From positions 1,554,248 to 1,618,247 of the forward strand of contig NZ_LMQH01000011.1 of assembly GCF_001424105.1 (NCBI RefSeq): a DNA stretch of 64,000 nt, given 5' to 3'. The notes beneath the pieces were generated by a model. The model was not told where the DNA came from and did not search any database. It was given only the letters and a program-made list of their open reading frames with translations. A program made the position numbers and the translations under genes. Below, piece after piece: positions 34,285 to 43,547 of this stretch (the first letter of the stretch is position 1; every line of letters starts with the position of its first letter). Origin of the DNA: Chryseobacterium sp. Leaf394 (GTDB lineage: Bacteria > Bacteroidota > Bacteroidia > Flavobacteriales > Weeksellaceae).

Positions 34285-35478
34285 TTATAATGCAGAATTA
34301 ATCTGATGATATATATTTAAAGAATTGCTTACAATTTTCGTGTATCCTTTCACATCATCGCCTGTCCAAGCTCTGTTTGCTTCGCCATAGCTTCCGAATT
34401 TATCGGACATTAGATCATGCTTAGACTCAATTCCATTTAATATAAATCTGTATGGATGAAGGGTGACAAAAACTTTTCCGCTTACTTTTTTTTGAGAATC
34501 ATCTAAGAAAGACTCAATATTTCTCATCACAGGATCTAGGAAAAGTGCTTCGTGAAGCCAGTTTCCGTACCAGTCAGCTAGCTGAGATTTCATCATCTGC
34601 TGATATTTTGAAAGCGTATGTTTTTCCAACAAATGGTGCGCTTTTATAATCACAGATGCCGCCGCCGCTTCAAAACCTACCCTACCTTTAATTCCGACAA
34701 TCGTATCTCCAACGTGGATATCGCGACCGATTCCATACGCAGAAGCTAATTTTTCAATTTTTTGAATGGCATAAACCGAATGTTCAAAGTTTTCGCCGTT
34801 AACAGCTACAACTTCACCATTCTTGAAGTCAATTTCCATTTCGGAAGGCTGAGTTTCTTTAATCTGAGATGGAAAAGCTTCCTCGGGAAGATAATTTCGT
34901 GAAGTCAGGGTTTCTTTACCGCCAACTGAAGTTCCCCAAAGTCCTTTATTAACAGAATATTGTGCTTTTTGGAATTCCATTTCGTAGCCATGGCCTTTCA
35001 AAAATTCAATTTCTTCTTCACGAGACAAAGACAGATCACGAATCGGAGTAATAATTTCTACGTTCGAACACATCACCTGAAAAATCAAGTCGAAACGAAC
35101 CTGGTCATTTCCGGCACCCGTACTTCCGTGAGCAATGGCATCAGCACCAATTTCAATCGCATATTTTGCAATTTCCTGCGCCTGAATCGTACGTTCAGCA
35201 CTTACAGACAACGGATAGGTATTGTTTTTCAATACATTACCAAAGATCAGATACTTTACACAGGAATTATAGTAATCTTCCTGAGCATCAACGCACCTGT
35301 AATCTTTCACCCCAAGTTGAAAGGCTTTTTTCTCCAGTTCTTTTTCCTCTTCTTTAGAAAAACCTCCGGTATTTACAGTCACTGCGTATACTTCATATCC
35401 AAGTGTTTCGCTCAGATATTTGGCACAGTAAGAGGTATCGAGACCTCCGCTAAACGCTAAGATTACTTTCTTGCTCAT
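34285..35478 (-). CDS. argG: argininosuccinate synthase
   Basis: 397 residues from the ATG at 35478, chosen because the conserved VILAFSGGLDTSYCAKYL follows it directly. Further blocks are AHGSTGAGNDQVRFD, ITPIRDL, the citrulline/aspartate-binding SVGGKETLTSRNYLP region and FEAAAASVIIKAHHLLEKHTL. It condenses citrulline and aspartate with ATP. Its start lies inside the end of the preceding GNAT gene (29-nt overlap), suggesting coupled translation. Confidence 0.95.
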   Translation of the reverse strand: MSKKVILAFSGGLDTSYCAKYLSETLGYEVYAVTVNTGGFSKEEEKELEKKAFQLGVKDYRCVDAQEDYYNSCVKYLIFGNVLKNNTYPLSVSAERTIQAQEIAKYAIEIGADAIAHGSTGAGNDQVRFDLIFQVMCSNVEIITPIRDLSLSREEEIEFLKGHGYEMEFQKAQYSVNKGLWGTSVGGKETLTSRNYLPEEAFPSQIKETQPSEMEIDFKNGEVVAVNGENFEHSVYAIQKIEKLASAYGIGRDIHVGDTIVGIKGRVGFEAAAASVIIKAHHLLEKHTLSKYQQMMKSQLADWYGNWLHEALFLDPVMRNIESFLDDSQKKVSGKVFVTLHPYRFILNGIESKHDLMSDKFGSYGEANRAWTGDDVKGYTKIVSNSLNIYHQINSAL

Positions 35479-36049
35479 TTTTTTGTCGATTTTCGGGTTG
35501 ATTATTTTCAACACCATTTACTTTATTATTTTCAGGAACGAAAAGCATTGCTGTACAAAGGCAGTTTTTCCTTTCTTTTTTCATTAAAATTTCATAATTC
35601 ACGCAACTTTTGCATCCGCTCCAAAACTCATCATCCTGCGTTAATTCAGAATAAATCACCGGTTTATATCCCAAATCACTGTTGATTTTCATCACCGCCA
35701 AACCTGTTGTTAAACCAAATATTTTTGCATTGGGAAATTTCTCTCGTGACAAAGCAAACACTCTGTCTTTGATTAAAGTTGCAATACCTCCATGCCTGAA
35801 TTTTGGAGAAACAATCAACCCAGAATTGGCTACAAACTGACCGTGCGACCAGGTTTCGATATAGCAGAAACCTACCCATTCACCATTTTCAGTAGCGACT
35901 ACAGCGTTACCTTCCGAAATTTTTTTACTTAAATATTCTATGGAACGTTTTGCGATTCCCGTTCCCCGTCGCTGTGCAGAATCATACATTTCCTGCTGTA
36001 TTTCACTCACATACATTAAATGTTCGCATGAGGAAATTTGTATTTCCAT
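35450..36049 (-). CDS. GNAT acetyltransferase, probable ArgA-like N-acylglutamate synthase
   Basis: 199 residues, GNAT fold: ENGEWVGFCYIETW, the acyl-CoA loop SPKFRHGGIATLIKDRVF, and LGYKPVIYSEL. A Cys-containing segment (GCKSCVNYEI) and an Asn/Gln-rich tail end the protein. As the promoter-proximal gene of the arginine cluster it probably makes N-acetyl- or N-succinylglutamate, the missing first step here. That role is inferred from position. Its 3' end overlaps argG. Confidence 0.82.
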   Translation of the reverse strand: MEIQISSCEHLMYVSEIQQEMYDSAQRRGTGIAKRSIEYLSKKISEGNAVVATENGEWVGFCYIETWSHGQFVANSGLIVSPKFRHGGIATLIKDRVFALSREKFPNAKIFGLTTGLAVMKINSDLGYKPVIYSELTQDDEFWSGCKSCVNYEILMKKERKNCLCTAMLFVPENNKVNGVENNQPENRQKNEQESNLSV

Positions 36050-36070
36050 TTATTTATCTGAATTTTTTGG

Positions 36071-36103
36071 CAAATTTAAAACATATTATCTTTAAAAAAC
36101 AAA
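36071..36103 (-). promoter_or_regulatory. promoter of the arginine cluster
   Basis: On the minus strand TTTG (36103-36100), 21 nt, then TAAATTTG (36078-36071), about 22 bp before the GNAT start at 36049. Both boxes match the Bacteroidota consensus. Confidence 0.65.
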
Positions 36104-36207
36104 TTAAAAAGATAATTTTATTGTTTAATTAATATTAACAGGTATAATTATCTTATTGTTAAAATTTAATATTGCTAAATTGTTATATATTTGCTAAAAT
36201 ACTATAT

Positions 36208-36624
36208 ATGGAAAATGTTTGTCCAAAATGCAAAAGTGAAAAAGTTGTAAAAAGCGGAATCATTAATGAGAAACAAAGATTCCACTGTAAGGATTGTAAT
36301 TATTACTTTACCGTTAAAAAATTAGGTAAAAAAATCGACGATTACTATGTGACCAAAGCACTACAATTATATCTTGAAGGCTTAAGTTTCCGTGAGATAG
36401 AAAGGATTATCGGCGTTTCTCATGTAACTGTCAGTTCCTGGATCAAGAAATATAATATTACAAGACCACCCCACTCTGATTTTCATCCGGTTTATAAAAT
36501 TTTAAAGCAAAATGAGTTGATCGAATACATTTCCAAAGAAGAAAACATTAAAGATTCAGGTTTAATTATCACTCAATTTGCTGACAAGTATATGTTGATT
36601 AAATGGGAAAGATTTAAAAAATAA
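36208..36624 (+). CDS. IS1 InsA-like zinc-ribbon/HTH protein, stand-alone
   Basis: 138 residues from the ATG at 36208. N-terminal zinc ribbon (CPKCKSEKVVKSG, then FHCKDCNYYF), followed by a helix-turn-helix (LYLEGLSFREIERIIGVSHVTVSSWIKKY), the layout of IS1 InsA. There is no InsB/DDE catalytic part and no terminal repeats around it. The C-terminal ~50 residues (VYKILKQNELIEYI, SGLIITQFADKYMLIKWERF) are not InsA-like. It is probably a domesticated DNA-binding regulator. TTGCTAAA motifs flank the gene. Confidence 0.75.
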   Translation: MENVCPKCKSEKVVKSGIINEKQRFHCKDCNYYFTVKKLGKKIDDYYVTKALQLYLEGLSFREIERIIGVSHVTVSSWIKKYNITRPPHSDFHPVYKILKQNELIEYISKEENIKDSGLIITQFADKYMLIKWERFKK

Positions 36625-36634
36625 ATTCAAATAT

Positions 36635-36656
36635 TTTTAGCATATTTCTGCTAAAA
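36635..36656. promoter_or_regulatory. inverted repeat TTTTAGCA/TGCTAAAA after the InsA-like gene
   Basis: TTTTAGCA (36635-36642) and TGCTAAAA (36649-36656) form a perfect 8-bp palindrome with a 6-nt spacer. The half-site also occurs directly before the gene at 36172-36179 and 36191-36199. It may be a binding site or a weak terminator. The rest of the 248-bp gap to 36873 shows nothing definite. Confidence 0.4.
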
Positions 36657-36872
36657 TTAAATTTCAAGAATATCAATTTATTTATTTAATAAGCATCATA
36701 TTAGATTATTGTAACTAAAATTTTTCTTAAATCTTTAAATTTTCCGACCCATCAATCATCATTTATCATTAATCAACTATACCATCACCACTAATATATA
36801 CTGAATTTTTATAACTAAATTATTAATTCCAATTTGGCTTTCACAAAATAACAGCCAAAAAATTAATAATTT

Positions 36873-38252
36873 ATGAAGAAAATATTAAGTTTTATTGGAT
36901 TAGCTTTAATCAGCAGTTCTGTATATGGTCAGGGTTCTCCTGATTATGGAAATGGTTTAAAAATAAATTTAAATCCTGAAGGAGATAAATATGTCAGATT
37001 TATTCTTTGGGATCAGTTCTGGATCAGGAACACCGAAATGAACCCCGGAAGTATGGTTGGCGGCGAACCCACTGACAATACCTGGAATTTAGGAAACCGA
37101 CGGGCACGTATTTTAGCCTACGCTCAAATCACGAAGCGTTACATGATTCTCACCCATTTCGGGATTAACAATCAGACCTTTATCAATGGTGGCGCAACCG
37201 GAACAACAGGAACCGGCGGCTACGGAAACGGTAAAAAACCTCAGCTTTTCTTTCATGATGCATGGAATGAATATGCAGTCGTAATGCCTGGCGAAGCAGG
37301 AAAATTCAGCTTAACATTAGGTGGCGGTCTTCATTATTACATGGGACTTTCTCGTATGACGATGGCTTCTACACTGAACTTTCTGACTTTGGATTCTCCG
37401 GTTTTCAGCTGGCCTTTAATTGACAATTCAGATCAGTTTGCGAGACAAATGGGGCTTTTTGCAAAAGGTAAATATGGAAAATTTGAATACCGGATGAGTT
37501 TAAACAAACCTTTCGCAACAGATTTAGTTCCGGCAAATACGCTGATTCCCGGAAATGAAGTCGCTGTCGACAACAACGGAAATCCAAACTGGTCTAAAGC
37601 CGGTTATTTTGAATATCAATTCTTAGATACAGAATCAAATCTTCTTCCCTTCAAAGTAGGTTCTTATTTAGGAACCAAAAAAGTTTTCAATCTTGGCGCA
37701 GGTTTCTATCATCAAGCCGAAGGAACGAGAACTTCAGTTAATTCCAATATCGAAAAACACGATATTACCCTACTTTCCGTAGATGCTTTTGCTGATATTC
37801 CTTTGGGTGAAGCAAAAAATAAAATGGCTGTTTCGGCCTACGCAGGATATTTCAACTATAATTTCGGACCCAATTACGTGAGAAATTTAGGTACAATGAA
37901 CATCGCTGCTAACGACCCGAATTTTGTCGGACAAAGAGCTTTAGCTGGTCCCGGAAATCTACAACCAATGATCGGAACCGGAAATGTGGTTTATGCTCAG
38001 GCAGGTCTGTTATTGCCGAGTCAGGCAGAGAAACCGAAAATCAGAATTCAGCCATTTGCTGCTTATACATATAAAGATTTTGAAGCTTTTGATAAGCCAT
38101 CGTCGCAGTTTGATGTAGGAGCCAACTGGTTTCTGGACGGTCATCACGCAAAAATCACGACACAGTATTCTACAAGACCTGTTTACACAAGTCCAACAGA
38201 AAACCCGAAATCTAAAGGCGAATTTATTGTCCAGCTTCAAATCTACTTATAA
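36873..38252 (+). CDS. outer-membrane porin
   Basis: 459 residues with a signal peptide (1-19, ending SSVYGQ). The rest is a succession of amphipathic strands rich in Tyr, Phe, Gly and Asn, ending in an aromatic strand (FIVQLQIYL) as in outer-membrane barrels. Recognisable pieces are YVRFILWDQFWIR near the start and KFEYRMSLNKPF in the middle. It is probably a general porin for small anions, given the following carboxylate-type symporter 47 bp downstream. Confidence 0.75.
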   Translation: MKKILSFIGLALISSSVYGQGSPDYGNGLKINLNPEGDKYVRFILWDQFWIRNTEMNPGSMVGGEPTDNTWNLGNRRARILAYAQITKRYMILTHFGINNQTFINGGATGTTGTGGYGNGKKPQLFFHDAWNEYAVVMPGEAGKFSLTLGGGLHYYMGLSRMTMASTLNFLTLDSPVFSWPLIDNSDQFARQMGLFAKGKYGKFEYRMSLNKPFATDLVPANTLIPGNEVAVDNNGNPNWSKAGYFEYQFLDTESNLLPFKVGSYLGTKKVFNLGAGFYHQAEGTRTSVNSNIEKHDITLLSVDAFADIPLGEAKNKMAVSAYAGYFNYNFGPNYVRNLGTMNIAANDPNFVGQRALAGPGNLQPMIGTGNVVYAQAGLLLPSQAEKPKIRIQPFAAYTYKDFEAFDKPSSQFDVGANWFLDGHHAKITTQYSTRPVYTSPTENPKSKGEFIVQLQIYL

Positions 38253-38299
38253 AAACCAATTCCATTTAAATTAATTATTAACAAAAAAAATCTATTAAT

Positions 38300-39880
38300 A
38301 TGAGCGAACAACACCACGATGTTTACGAGAATATGACAGATAAGCAGAAAAACCGCACCATCTGGAGCGTGATCACCGCATCGTCCCTCGGAACCTTGAT
38401 AGAATGGTATGATTTCTATATTTTCGGAAGTCTGGCAGTCGTTTTGGCGACCAAATTCTTCCCCGCAGACAATCCTACTGCAGCATTTTTATCTACGCTG
38501 GCGACTTTTGCGGCTGGATTTGTAGTGAGACCTTTCGGAGCCCTGTTTTTCGGACGACTGGGAGACATCATCGGAAGAAAATATACTTTCTTGGTTACTT
38601 TATTGATCATGGGATTTTCGACCTTCCTGATTGGATGTATTCCGGGATATGAAACAATCGGATTTATGGCGCCGGTTTTAGTTTTAATCTTAAGACTTTT
38701 ACAGGGATTGGCTTTAGGTGGAGAATACGGCGGTGCAGCAACTTATGTTGCGGAATATTCGCAGCCACACAGAAGAGGTTACTGGACTTCATGGATTCAG
38801 ACTACCGCCACAGCAGGACTTTTCATTTCACTGATCGTTATTTTAATTACTAAAAATACACTTTCAGCAGAAGACTTTGACTCATGGGGATGGAGAGTTC
38901 CGTTCTGGATTTCAATCTTAATGGTTGGAGTTTCATATTTCATCAGAAAAAACATGAAGGAATCTCCGCTTTTTGCAAAGGCTAAAAGTGAAGGGAAAAC
39001 TTCAAAAAATCCTTTAAAAGAAAGTTTCGGGAATAAATTCAATTTTAAATTTGTCTTATTGGCTTTATTCGGAGCTGCGATGGGACAAGGGGTCATCTGG
39101 TACACCGGACAGTTTTATGCGATGAGTTTCCTTCAAAAAGTAATGAACATCAATTCGATGCAGGTTGATTATCTGATGGCAACAGCACTTTTGATGGGAA
39201 CACCGTTCTTCGTATTTTTCGGTTGGCTTTCAGATAAAATCGGGCGAAAAGCGATTATGATGACCGGAATGTTGGTTGCAATTTTAGCCTACAGACCGAT
39301 TTACGACGCGATGTACAAAAGCGTTAATATAGAAGCAAAAACAGTTGCAAGTGAAGGTATTAAGGAAACGAGAATCGCGGCCATTCACAAAACGATTGCA
39401 ACAGACAGTTTAGTTACATTTCACAAAGAAACGTCTTACACAGACGGAACTTTAATTAAAAAAGACAGCATCGTTCATTGGTCAGCCGCCGGTCCTGTGA
39501 TGAAAGACGGAAAAGCGGAAGAGCCAAAAGTTTCAACATCAATTACCTTGAACGACGACACGAGATGGTATTTGGTCTTCCTTGTATTTATTCAGGTGAT
39601 TTTTGTGACGATGGTTTACGGTCCGATTGCAGCATTTTTGGTTGAAATGTTCCCGGTGAGAATACGTTATACATCGATGTCGTTACCATATCATATTGGA
39701 AATGGGGTTTTTGGAGGATTGCTTCCCGCAGTGGCCACTTATCTCGTAACTTCCGGAAAAGATGCAGGACATGCGACGTGGTATCTTGAGGGACTTTGGT
39801 ATCCGATCGGAGTTGCCGCAGTCTGTTTAGTCATCGGATTAATTTATCTGAAAAACAAGAACAATAATATCCACGATTAA
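38300..39880 (+). CDS. MFS metabolite:H+ symporter (ProP/ShiA-like)
   Basis: 526 residues, twelve membrane helices. Typical of the metabolite:H+ symporter family: LGTLIEWYDFYIFGSLA in helix 1, RPFGALFFGRLGDIIGRKY, LRLLQGLALGGEYGGAATYVAE and WGWRVPFW. A hydrophilic insertion of ~80 residues (~338-418) sits between helices of the C-terminal half and accounts for the extra length. It likely imports a small organic acid; the porin and acyl-CoA synthetase neighbours support that. The substrate is not determined. Confidence 0.85.
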   Translation: MSEQHHDVYENMTDKQKNRTIWSVITASSLGTLIEWYDFYIFGSLAVVLATKFFPADNPTAAFLSTLATFAAGFVVRPFGALFFGRLGDIIGRKYTFLVTLLIMGFSTFLIGCIPGYETIGFMAPVLVLILRLLQGLALGGEYGGAATYVAEYSQPHRRGYWTSWIQTTATAGLFISLIVILITKNTLSAEDFDSWGWRVPFWISILMVGVSYFIRKNMKESPLFAKAKSEGKTSKNPLKESFGNKFNFKFVLLALFGAAMGQGVIWYTGQFYAMSFLQKVMNINSMQVDYLMATALLMGTPFFVFFGWLSDKIGRKAIMMTGMLVAILAYRPIYDAMYKSVNIEAKTVASEGIKETRIAAIHKTIATDSLVTFHKETSYTDGTLIKKDSIVHWSAAGPVMKDGKAEEPKVSTSITLNDDTRWYLVFLVFIQVIFVTMVYGPIAAFLVEMFPVRIRYTSMSLPYHIGNGVFGGLLPAVATYLVTSGKDAGHATWYLEGLWYPIGVAAVCLVIGLIYLKNKNNNIHD

Positions 39881-39923
39881 TAGGGATAATCACTTAAAAA
39901 TTATTAATTTTAAATCTACTAAA

Positions 39924-40148
39924 ATGAACGGATTAAAAAAAATATTAGGCATTGTATGGATTTTAGCCGCCCTGATCGTCGCCTATTTTGGAATAACGGT
40001 GATGGGCATCCCTAAAATCACATCAGGAAAACAGGAAGACCTTGTGTTCGGCATCATTATACTTTTTGTGTTGGTTCCGATTGTCACTGGTGGATTGGCC
40101 ATCTTTGGATATTATTCATTGACTGGAGAATATTCTGACGAGAAATAA
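39924..40148 (+). CDS. small two-helix membrane protein
   Basis: 74 residues with two hydrophobic helices (~8-27 and ~43-65) and a short charged linker containing GKQEDL. It follows the MFS symporter by 43 bp and is followed by a strong terminator, so it is probably the last gene of the porin-symporter unit. Such small proteins beside transporters may be accessory subunits; the function is unknown. Confidence 0.65.
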   Translation: MNGLKKILGIVWILAALIVAYFGITVMGIPKITSGKQEDLVFGIIILFVLVPIVTGGLAIFGYYSLTGEYSDEK

Positions 40149-40162
40149 ATTATAAATGATAG

Positions 40163-40209
40163 ATGATAATTGATGAATGATTTCGGTCTGTTCATCAATT
40201 ATCATTTTT
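40163..40209 (+). terminator. rho-independent terminator
   Basis: ATGATAATTGATGAA (40163-40177) and TTCATCAATTATCAT (40191-40205) form a perfect 15-bp stem with a 13-nt loop, followed by TTTT. It ends the porin-MFS-small protein unit. Further right a second, weaker stem (GTTTTC at about 40216, GAAAAC at about 40243) brackets a CCTCCC/GGGG segment. Confidence 0.75.
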
Positions 40210-40323
40210 AATAGAAGTTTTCCTCCCTTTAGGGCTGGGGAAAAGAAAACTTTTATTTAAATCTCATTCAAAATCAATAATATTAAAAGATATAAATCAT
40301 TCACAAATCATCAATAATCACTT

Positions 40324-40518
40324 ATGAAAAAGCGTCACGAGCAAAAACTGATTATTCTTAGCGTAGGTCTTTTGATTGCGTTCAGCATTCCGATTTCATT
40401 GCTCTTCAACAGTGAGAGGGAGGTTTTTGGTTACCCGATGATTCTTGTTTATTTTTTTGCAGTCTGGATGATTTCCATCATTATTTCTTTTGTAATCGTA
40501 AAAAAATATGATGAGTAG
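40324..40518 (+). CDS. small membrane protein preceding the SLC5-histidine kinase
   Basis: 64 residues with a basic N terminus (MKKRHEQK), two hydrophobic helices (~9-27 and ~37-58) and a KKYDE end. It recalls the small DUF485/DUF4212-like subunits placed before sodium/solute symporters. It overlaps the start of the kinase gene by 11 nt, so the two are translationally coupled and probably form one membrane complex. That is inference. Confidence 0.7.
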   Translation: MKKRHEQKLIILSVGLLIAFSIPISLLFNSEREVFGYPMILVYFFAVWMISIIISFVIVKKYDE

Positions 40519-43231
40519 TTTCGCATTATTTATCGTTGTCCTTATTTATCTCGCACTTCTGTTCTTAGTTGCCCATTTGGCAGAGAAGAAAAAGAGTAAG
40601 ATCTGGATTAATAACCCTTACATCTATGCACTATCGCTTGCTGTGTACTGCACCGCATGGACGTATTATGGAAGTATCGGCGTGGCAGCAACCAGCGGAC
40701 TCAATTATTTACCGATTTATATTGGCCCGATCATGGTAATTCCGGCCTGGATTTACATAAATACCCGGATTGTCCGCATTTCGAGAGTCAACAAAATCAG
40801 CAGTTTGGCCGATTTCATTTCATTAAGATATGGAAACAGCCGGAGTTTCAGTGCAATCATCACTTTGGTTTGTCTGTTTGCAATTATTCCGTACATCGGA
40901 TTGCAGATCAAAGCGATTTCCGAGACTTTTCATTTGGTTACAGAAACTAAATTTTCTCAAAATATTTTAACCGACAGCGGAACTTTTGTAGTCATTTTAA
41001 TTGCTGTCTTCTCTTCATATTATGGAACAAAATATGTTGATGCCTCCGAAAAGCGTTTAGGAATTATTTCCGCCATTGCCCTGGAAAGTTTCCTGAAATT
41101 ATTTTTCATTATAATTTTAGGATTATTCGTCATTTATTATGCATTCGACGGATTTTTAGACCTCTATCAAAAGGCGAGTAAATTTCCTGATTTTAAAGCA
41201 AAAAATACATTTAACGGAATTGAAGGCGCGATGAACTGGATGGTTCTCTGCATGATTTCAGGAACAGCCATCTGTATTTTACCGAGACAGTTTCACACCG
41301 CAATCGTTGAAAACAGACAGGAAAAACACATCAAAACTGCAATCTGGTTTTTCCCTCTTTATCTTTTGATATTTACGATTTTCATCTTCCCGATTGCCTG
41401 GGGCGGAAGATTGATTTTTAATGGACAAAATGTAAATCCTGAGTTCTACTCTATTCTCATCCCGCAACATTTTGACAATACTTTGATTACGGTTTTGGTG
41501 TTTCTGGGAGGTTTGAGTTCATGTATTTCAATGATCATTATTTCGGCGATCACTTTATCGATTATGCTTTCCAACAATCTGATTATTCCTTATGGTTTAC
41601 TTGGAAAATTTAAAGCTGAAAATGAAGTTCAAAACACTCGGAACATTACCAACATCCGTAAATTCTCGATTTTCGGGTTGATTATCGTAGCTTTTGCTTT
41701 TTATAAATATTTTATTTTAAAAACCTCTTTAGATTCTGTCGGATTGATTTCCTTTGTAATCATTGCACAATTAGCACCTGCATTTTTTGGAGCGATATTC
41801 TGGCGAAGAGGTAGTTATCACGGCGCAGTGGCTGGACTTTTAGCTGGATTAATCATCTGCTATTTCGGATTGATTATTCCACAGTATTATTTTTCTTATA
41901 ATTCTGAACTGAAAGGAGTTTTAAGAGATTTGTATAATGCTTTTCAATTTTTTGACATTTCATTTTTAACACGAATTCCTGAAATTTTCTTTTGGTCAAT
42001 TTTGGTAAACACTGCCCTATTTACCATACTTTCCGTGAGTATGAAAGGAAATTACCGTGAAAGAAATTTTGCCGAATTGTATGTTGATATCGATAAATAT
42101 ATTCAAAACCACGAAAACGCATTTATTTGGCGTGGAACTGCTTATGTTTCTGATATTCAAAATATTCTGGAACGTTTTTTAGGCAAGAAAAAAACCGAAC
42201 AGGCAATGCGGATCTTCAATATTAAATACAATATCGATTCACAAACAGAAACGGCCGATTCCAGATTTATTAAATTTTCGGAAAACCTTTTGGCAGGAAG
42301 AATCGGGACGGCTTCGGCAAAAATTCTGATTGAAGGCGTAACCAAGGAAGATAAAATTTCATTGAAGGAAGTTTTAAATATTCTGGAAGAATCAAAAGAA
42401 AATATTACGCTAAATAAAAAACTGACTGAGAAATCTGAAGAGCTGAAACAGCTTTCCAACGACCTGAGTGCAGCTAATGAAAATTTGATTGTAAAAGACC
42501 GTCAGAAAGATGATTTTCTGGATTCTGTTGCGCATGAACTGAGAACACCGATCACAGCAATCCGTTCGGCTGGAGAAATTTTAGCGGATGACGACGATAT
42601 TCCGTTAGATATTAAAAGAGAATTTCTAAACAACATCATTACAGAATCTGACCGTTTGAGCGAAATTATTAATGACATTCTTTATCTGGACAATCTTCAA
42701 CACGGCGAAATTGCATTAAACATTCAGGAAAATAACATTATTGAAACGTATAAAAAGGCTTTAAATCCTATCCTACATTTGATTCAGCAGAAATTTATTC
42801 ATGTAAGCGAAGTTGATTTATTAAAGCATTACCAGTTTGAATACGATGAAGCGAGATTTATCCAGTTGTTTCAGAATATTTTAGGAAATGCTTTGAAATT
42901 CACCGATGAACAGGGAATTATACAGACGAAACTTTCAGAAAAAGACGATAATTTGATCATTAAAATTTTCAATACGGGGAAAAATATTCCCGAAGAAGAT
43001 CTGGAAATGATTTTCGATAAATTTTATCAGTCTAAAAATCAAAACATTATAAAACCTACCGGAAGTGGCCTTGGATTGGCGATTTCCAAACGAATCATCG
43101 AAGCCCACAACGGAACTATAAAAGCAGAAAACAGCGGATTGGGTGTGACGTTTACCATCATTTTGCCAAAGATCAAAATAGCAGATGATGACACGGAACC
43201 CGAAGGGTTTAACAGAAGTAGCCCTGGATGA
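40508..43231 (+). CDS. SLC5 solute symporter-STAC-histidine kinase fusion (CbrA/CrbS-like)
   Basis: 907 residues. Residues 1-~510 form a sodium/solute symporter domain of about thirteen helices (YCTAWTYYGSIGVAA, ISSLADFISLRYG, CILPRQFH). Residues ~545-630 fit the STAC linker (LERFLGKKK, ENLLAGRIGTASAKILIEG). A coiled coil leads to HisKA with phospho-His676 (VAHELRTPITAIRS) and a HATPase domain (N box NALKF, GSGLGLAISKRII). Related CrbS kinases control acetate use. No PAS domain is evident. The last ~13 residues are encoded by an R1 repeat copy, so the original C terminus may have been altered. Confidence 0.9.
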   Translation: MMSSFALFIVVLIYLALLFLVAHLAEKKKSKIWINNPYIYALSLAVYCTAWTYYGSIGVAATSGLNYLPIYIGPIMVIPAWIYINTRIVRISRVNKISSLADFISLRYGNSRSFSAIITLVCLFAIIPYIGLQIKAISETFHLVTETKFSQNILTDSGTFVVILIAVFSSYYGTKYVDASEKRLGIISAIALESFLKLFFIIILGLFVIYYAFDGFLDLYQKASKFPDFKAKNTFNGIEGAMNWMVLCMISGTAICILPRQFHTAIVENRQEKHIKTAIWFFPLYLLIFTIFIFPIAWGGRLIFNGQNVNPEFYSILIPQHFDNTLITVLVFLGGLSSCISMIIISAITLSIMLSNNLIIPYGLLGKFKAENEVQNTRNITNIRKFSIFGLIIVAFAFYKYFILKTSLDSVGLISFVIIAQLAPAFFGAIFWRRGSYHGAVAGLLAGLIICYFGLIIPQYYFSYNSELKGVLRDLYNAFQFFDISFLTRIPEIFFWSILVNTALFTILSVSMKGNYRERNFAELYVDIDKYIQNHENAFIWRGTAYVSDIQNILERFLGKKKTEQAMRIFNIKYNIDSQTETADSRFIKFSENLLAGRIGTASAKILIEGVTKEDKISLKEVLNILEESKENITLNKKLTEKSEELKQLSNDLSAANENLIVKDRQKDDFLDSVAHELRTPITAIRSAGEILADDDDIPLDIKREFLNNIITESDRLSEIINDILYLDNLQHGEIALNIQENNIIETYKKALNPILHLIQQKFIHVSEVDLLKHYQFEYDEARFIQLFQNILGNALKFTDEQGIIQTKLSEKDDNLIIKIFNTGKNIPEEDLEMIFDKFYQSKNQNIIKPTGSGLGLAISKRIIEAHNGTIKAENSGLGVTFTIILPKIKIADDDTEPEGFNRSSPG

Positions 43232-43239
43232 AATCGAGG
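43196..43239 (-). repeat. partial R1 triple-hairpin element, inverted
   Basis: AACCCGAAGGGTT (43197-43209) and CCTGGATGAAATCGAGG (43223-43239) correspond to the third and second hairpins of R1 read in the opposite direction. The segment AGTAGCC joins them, as AATAGCC does in reverse copies 1 and 2. It lies inside the 3' end of the kinase gene. Confidence 0.6.
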
Positions 43240-43282
43240 CATGTGATTCGGCGAAACCAAAGCTGATATTGGAAGCAACTAA

Positions 43283-43543
43283 CATCCAAATTTTAATCTC
43301 AGCAGTTTGGTTAAGGATATTAAAGTAGCATCAAACCTGTGGATGAAAGAATCTGGATTATTTGATGAGTTCGAAGGATGGCAGGAAGGCTATGGAGCAT
43401 TTACAATATCGGTGAGAGAAAAGGTAACTCTTATAAATTATATTAAGAATCAAAAAGAACATCACAAAAAAGAGACGTTCATGGAAGAATTTAAAAGGTT
43501 ATTGAATGAGAACGGGATTAAATTTGAAGGTGAAATTATTTAA
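43283..43543 (+). pseudogene. Y1/RAYT-type (IS200-like) transposase remnant, C-terminal part
   Basis: About 86 codons after an in-frame stop at 43280. The visible part reads LSSLVKDIKVASNLW, then EGWQEGYGAFTISV, and YIKNQKEHHKKETFMEEFKRLL. These are the C-terminal motifs of Y1 transposases (PF01797), including the catalytic Tyr helix (YIKNQ). The N-terminal half with the HUH metal-binding motif is missing, so it cannot be active. It lies between an inverted partial R1 element and a full R1 element. Confidence 0.75.
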
Positions 43544-43547
43544 AATT

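Noticed and set aside
34960..35460. 166-codon open frame on the plus strand inside argG
   Set aside because: Antisense to a well conserved enzyme, no start context, basic aromatic composition typical of a shadow frame.
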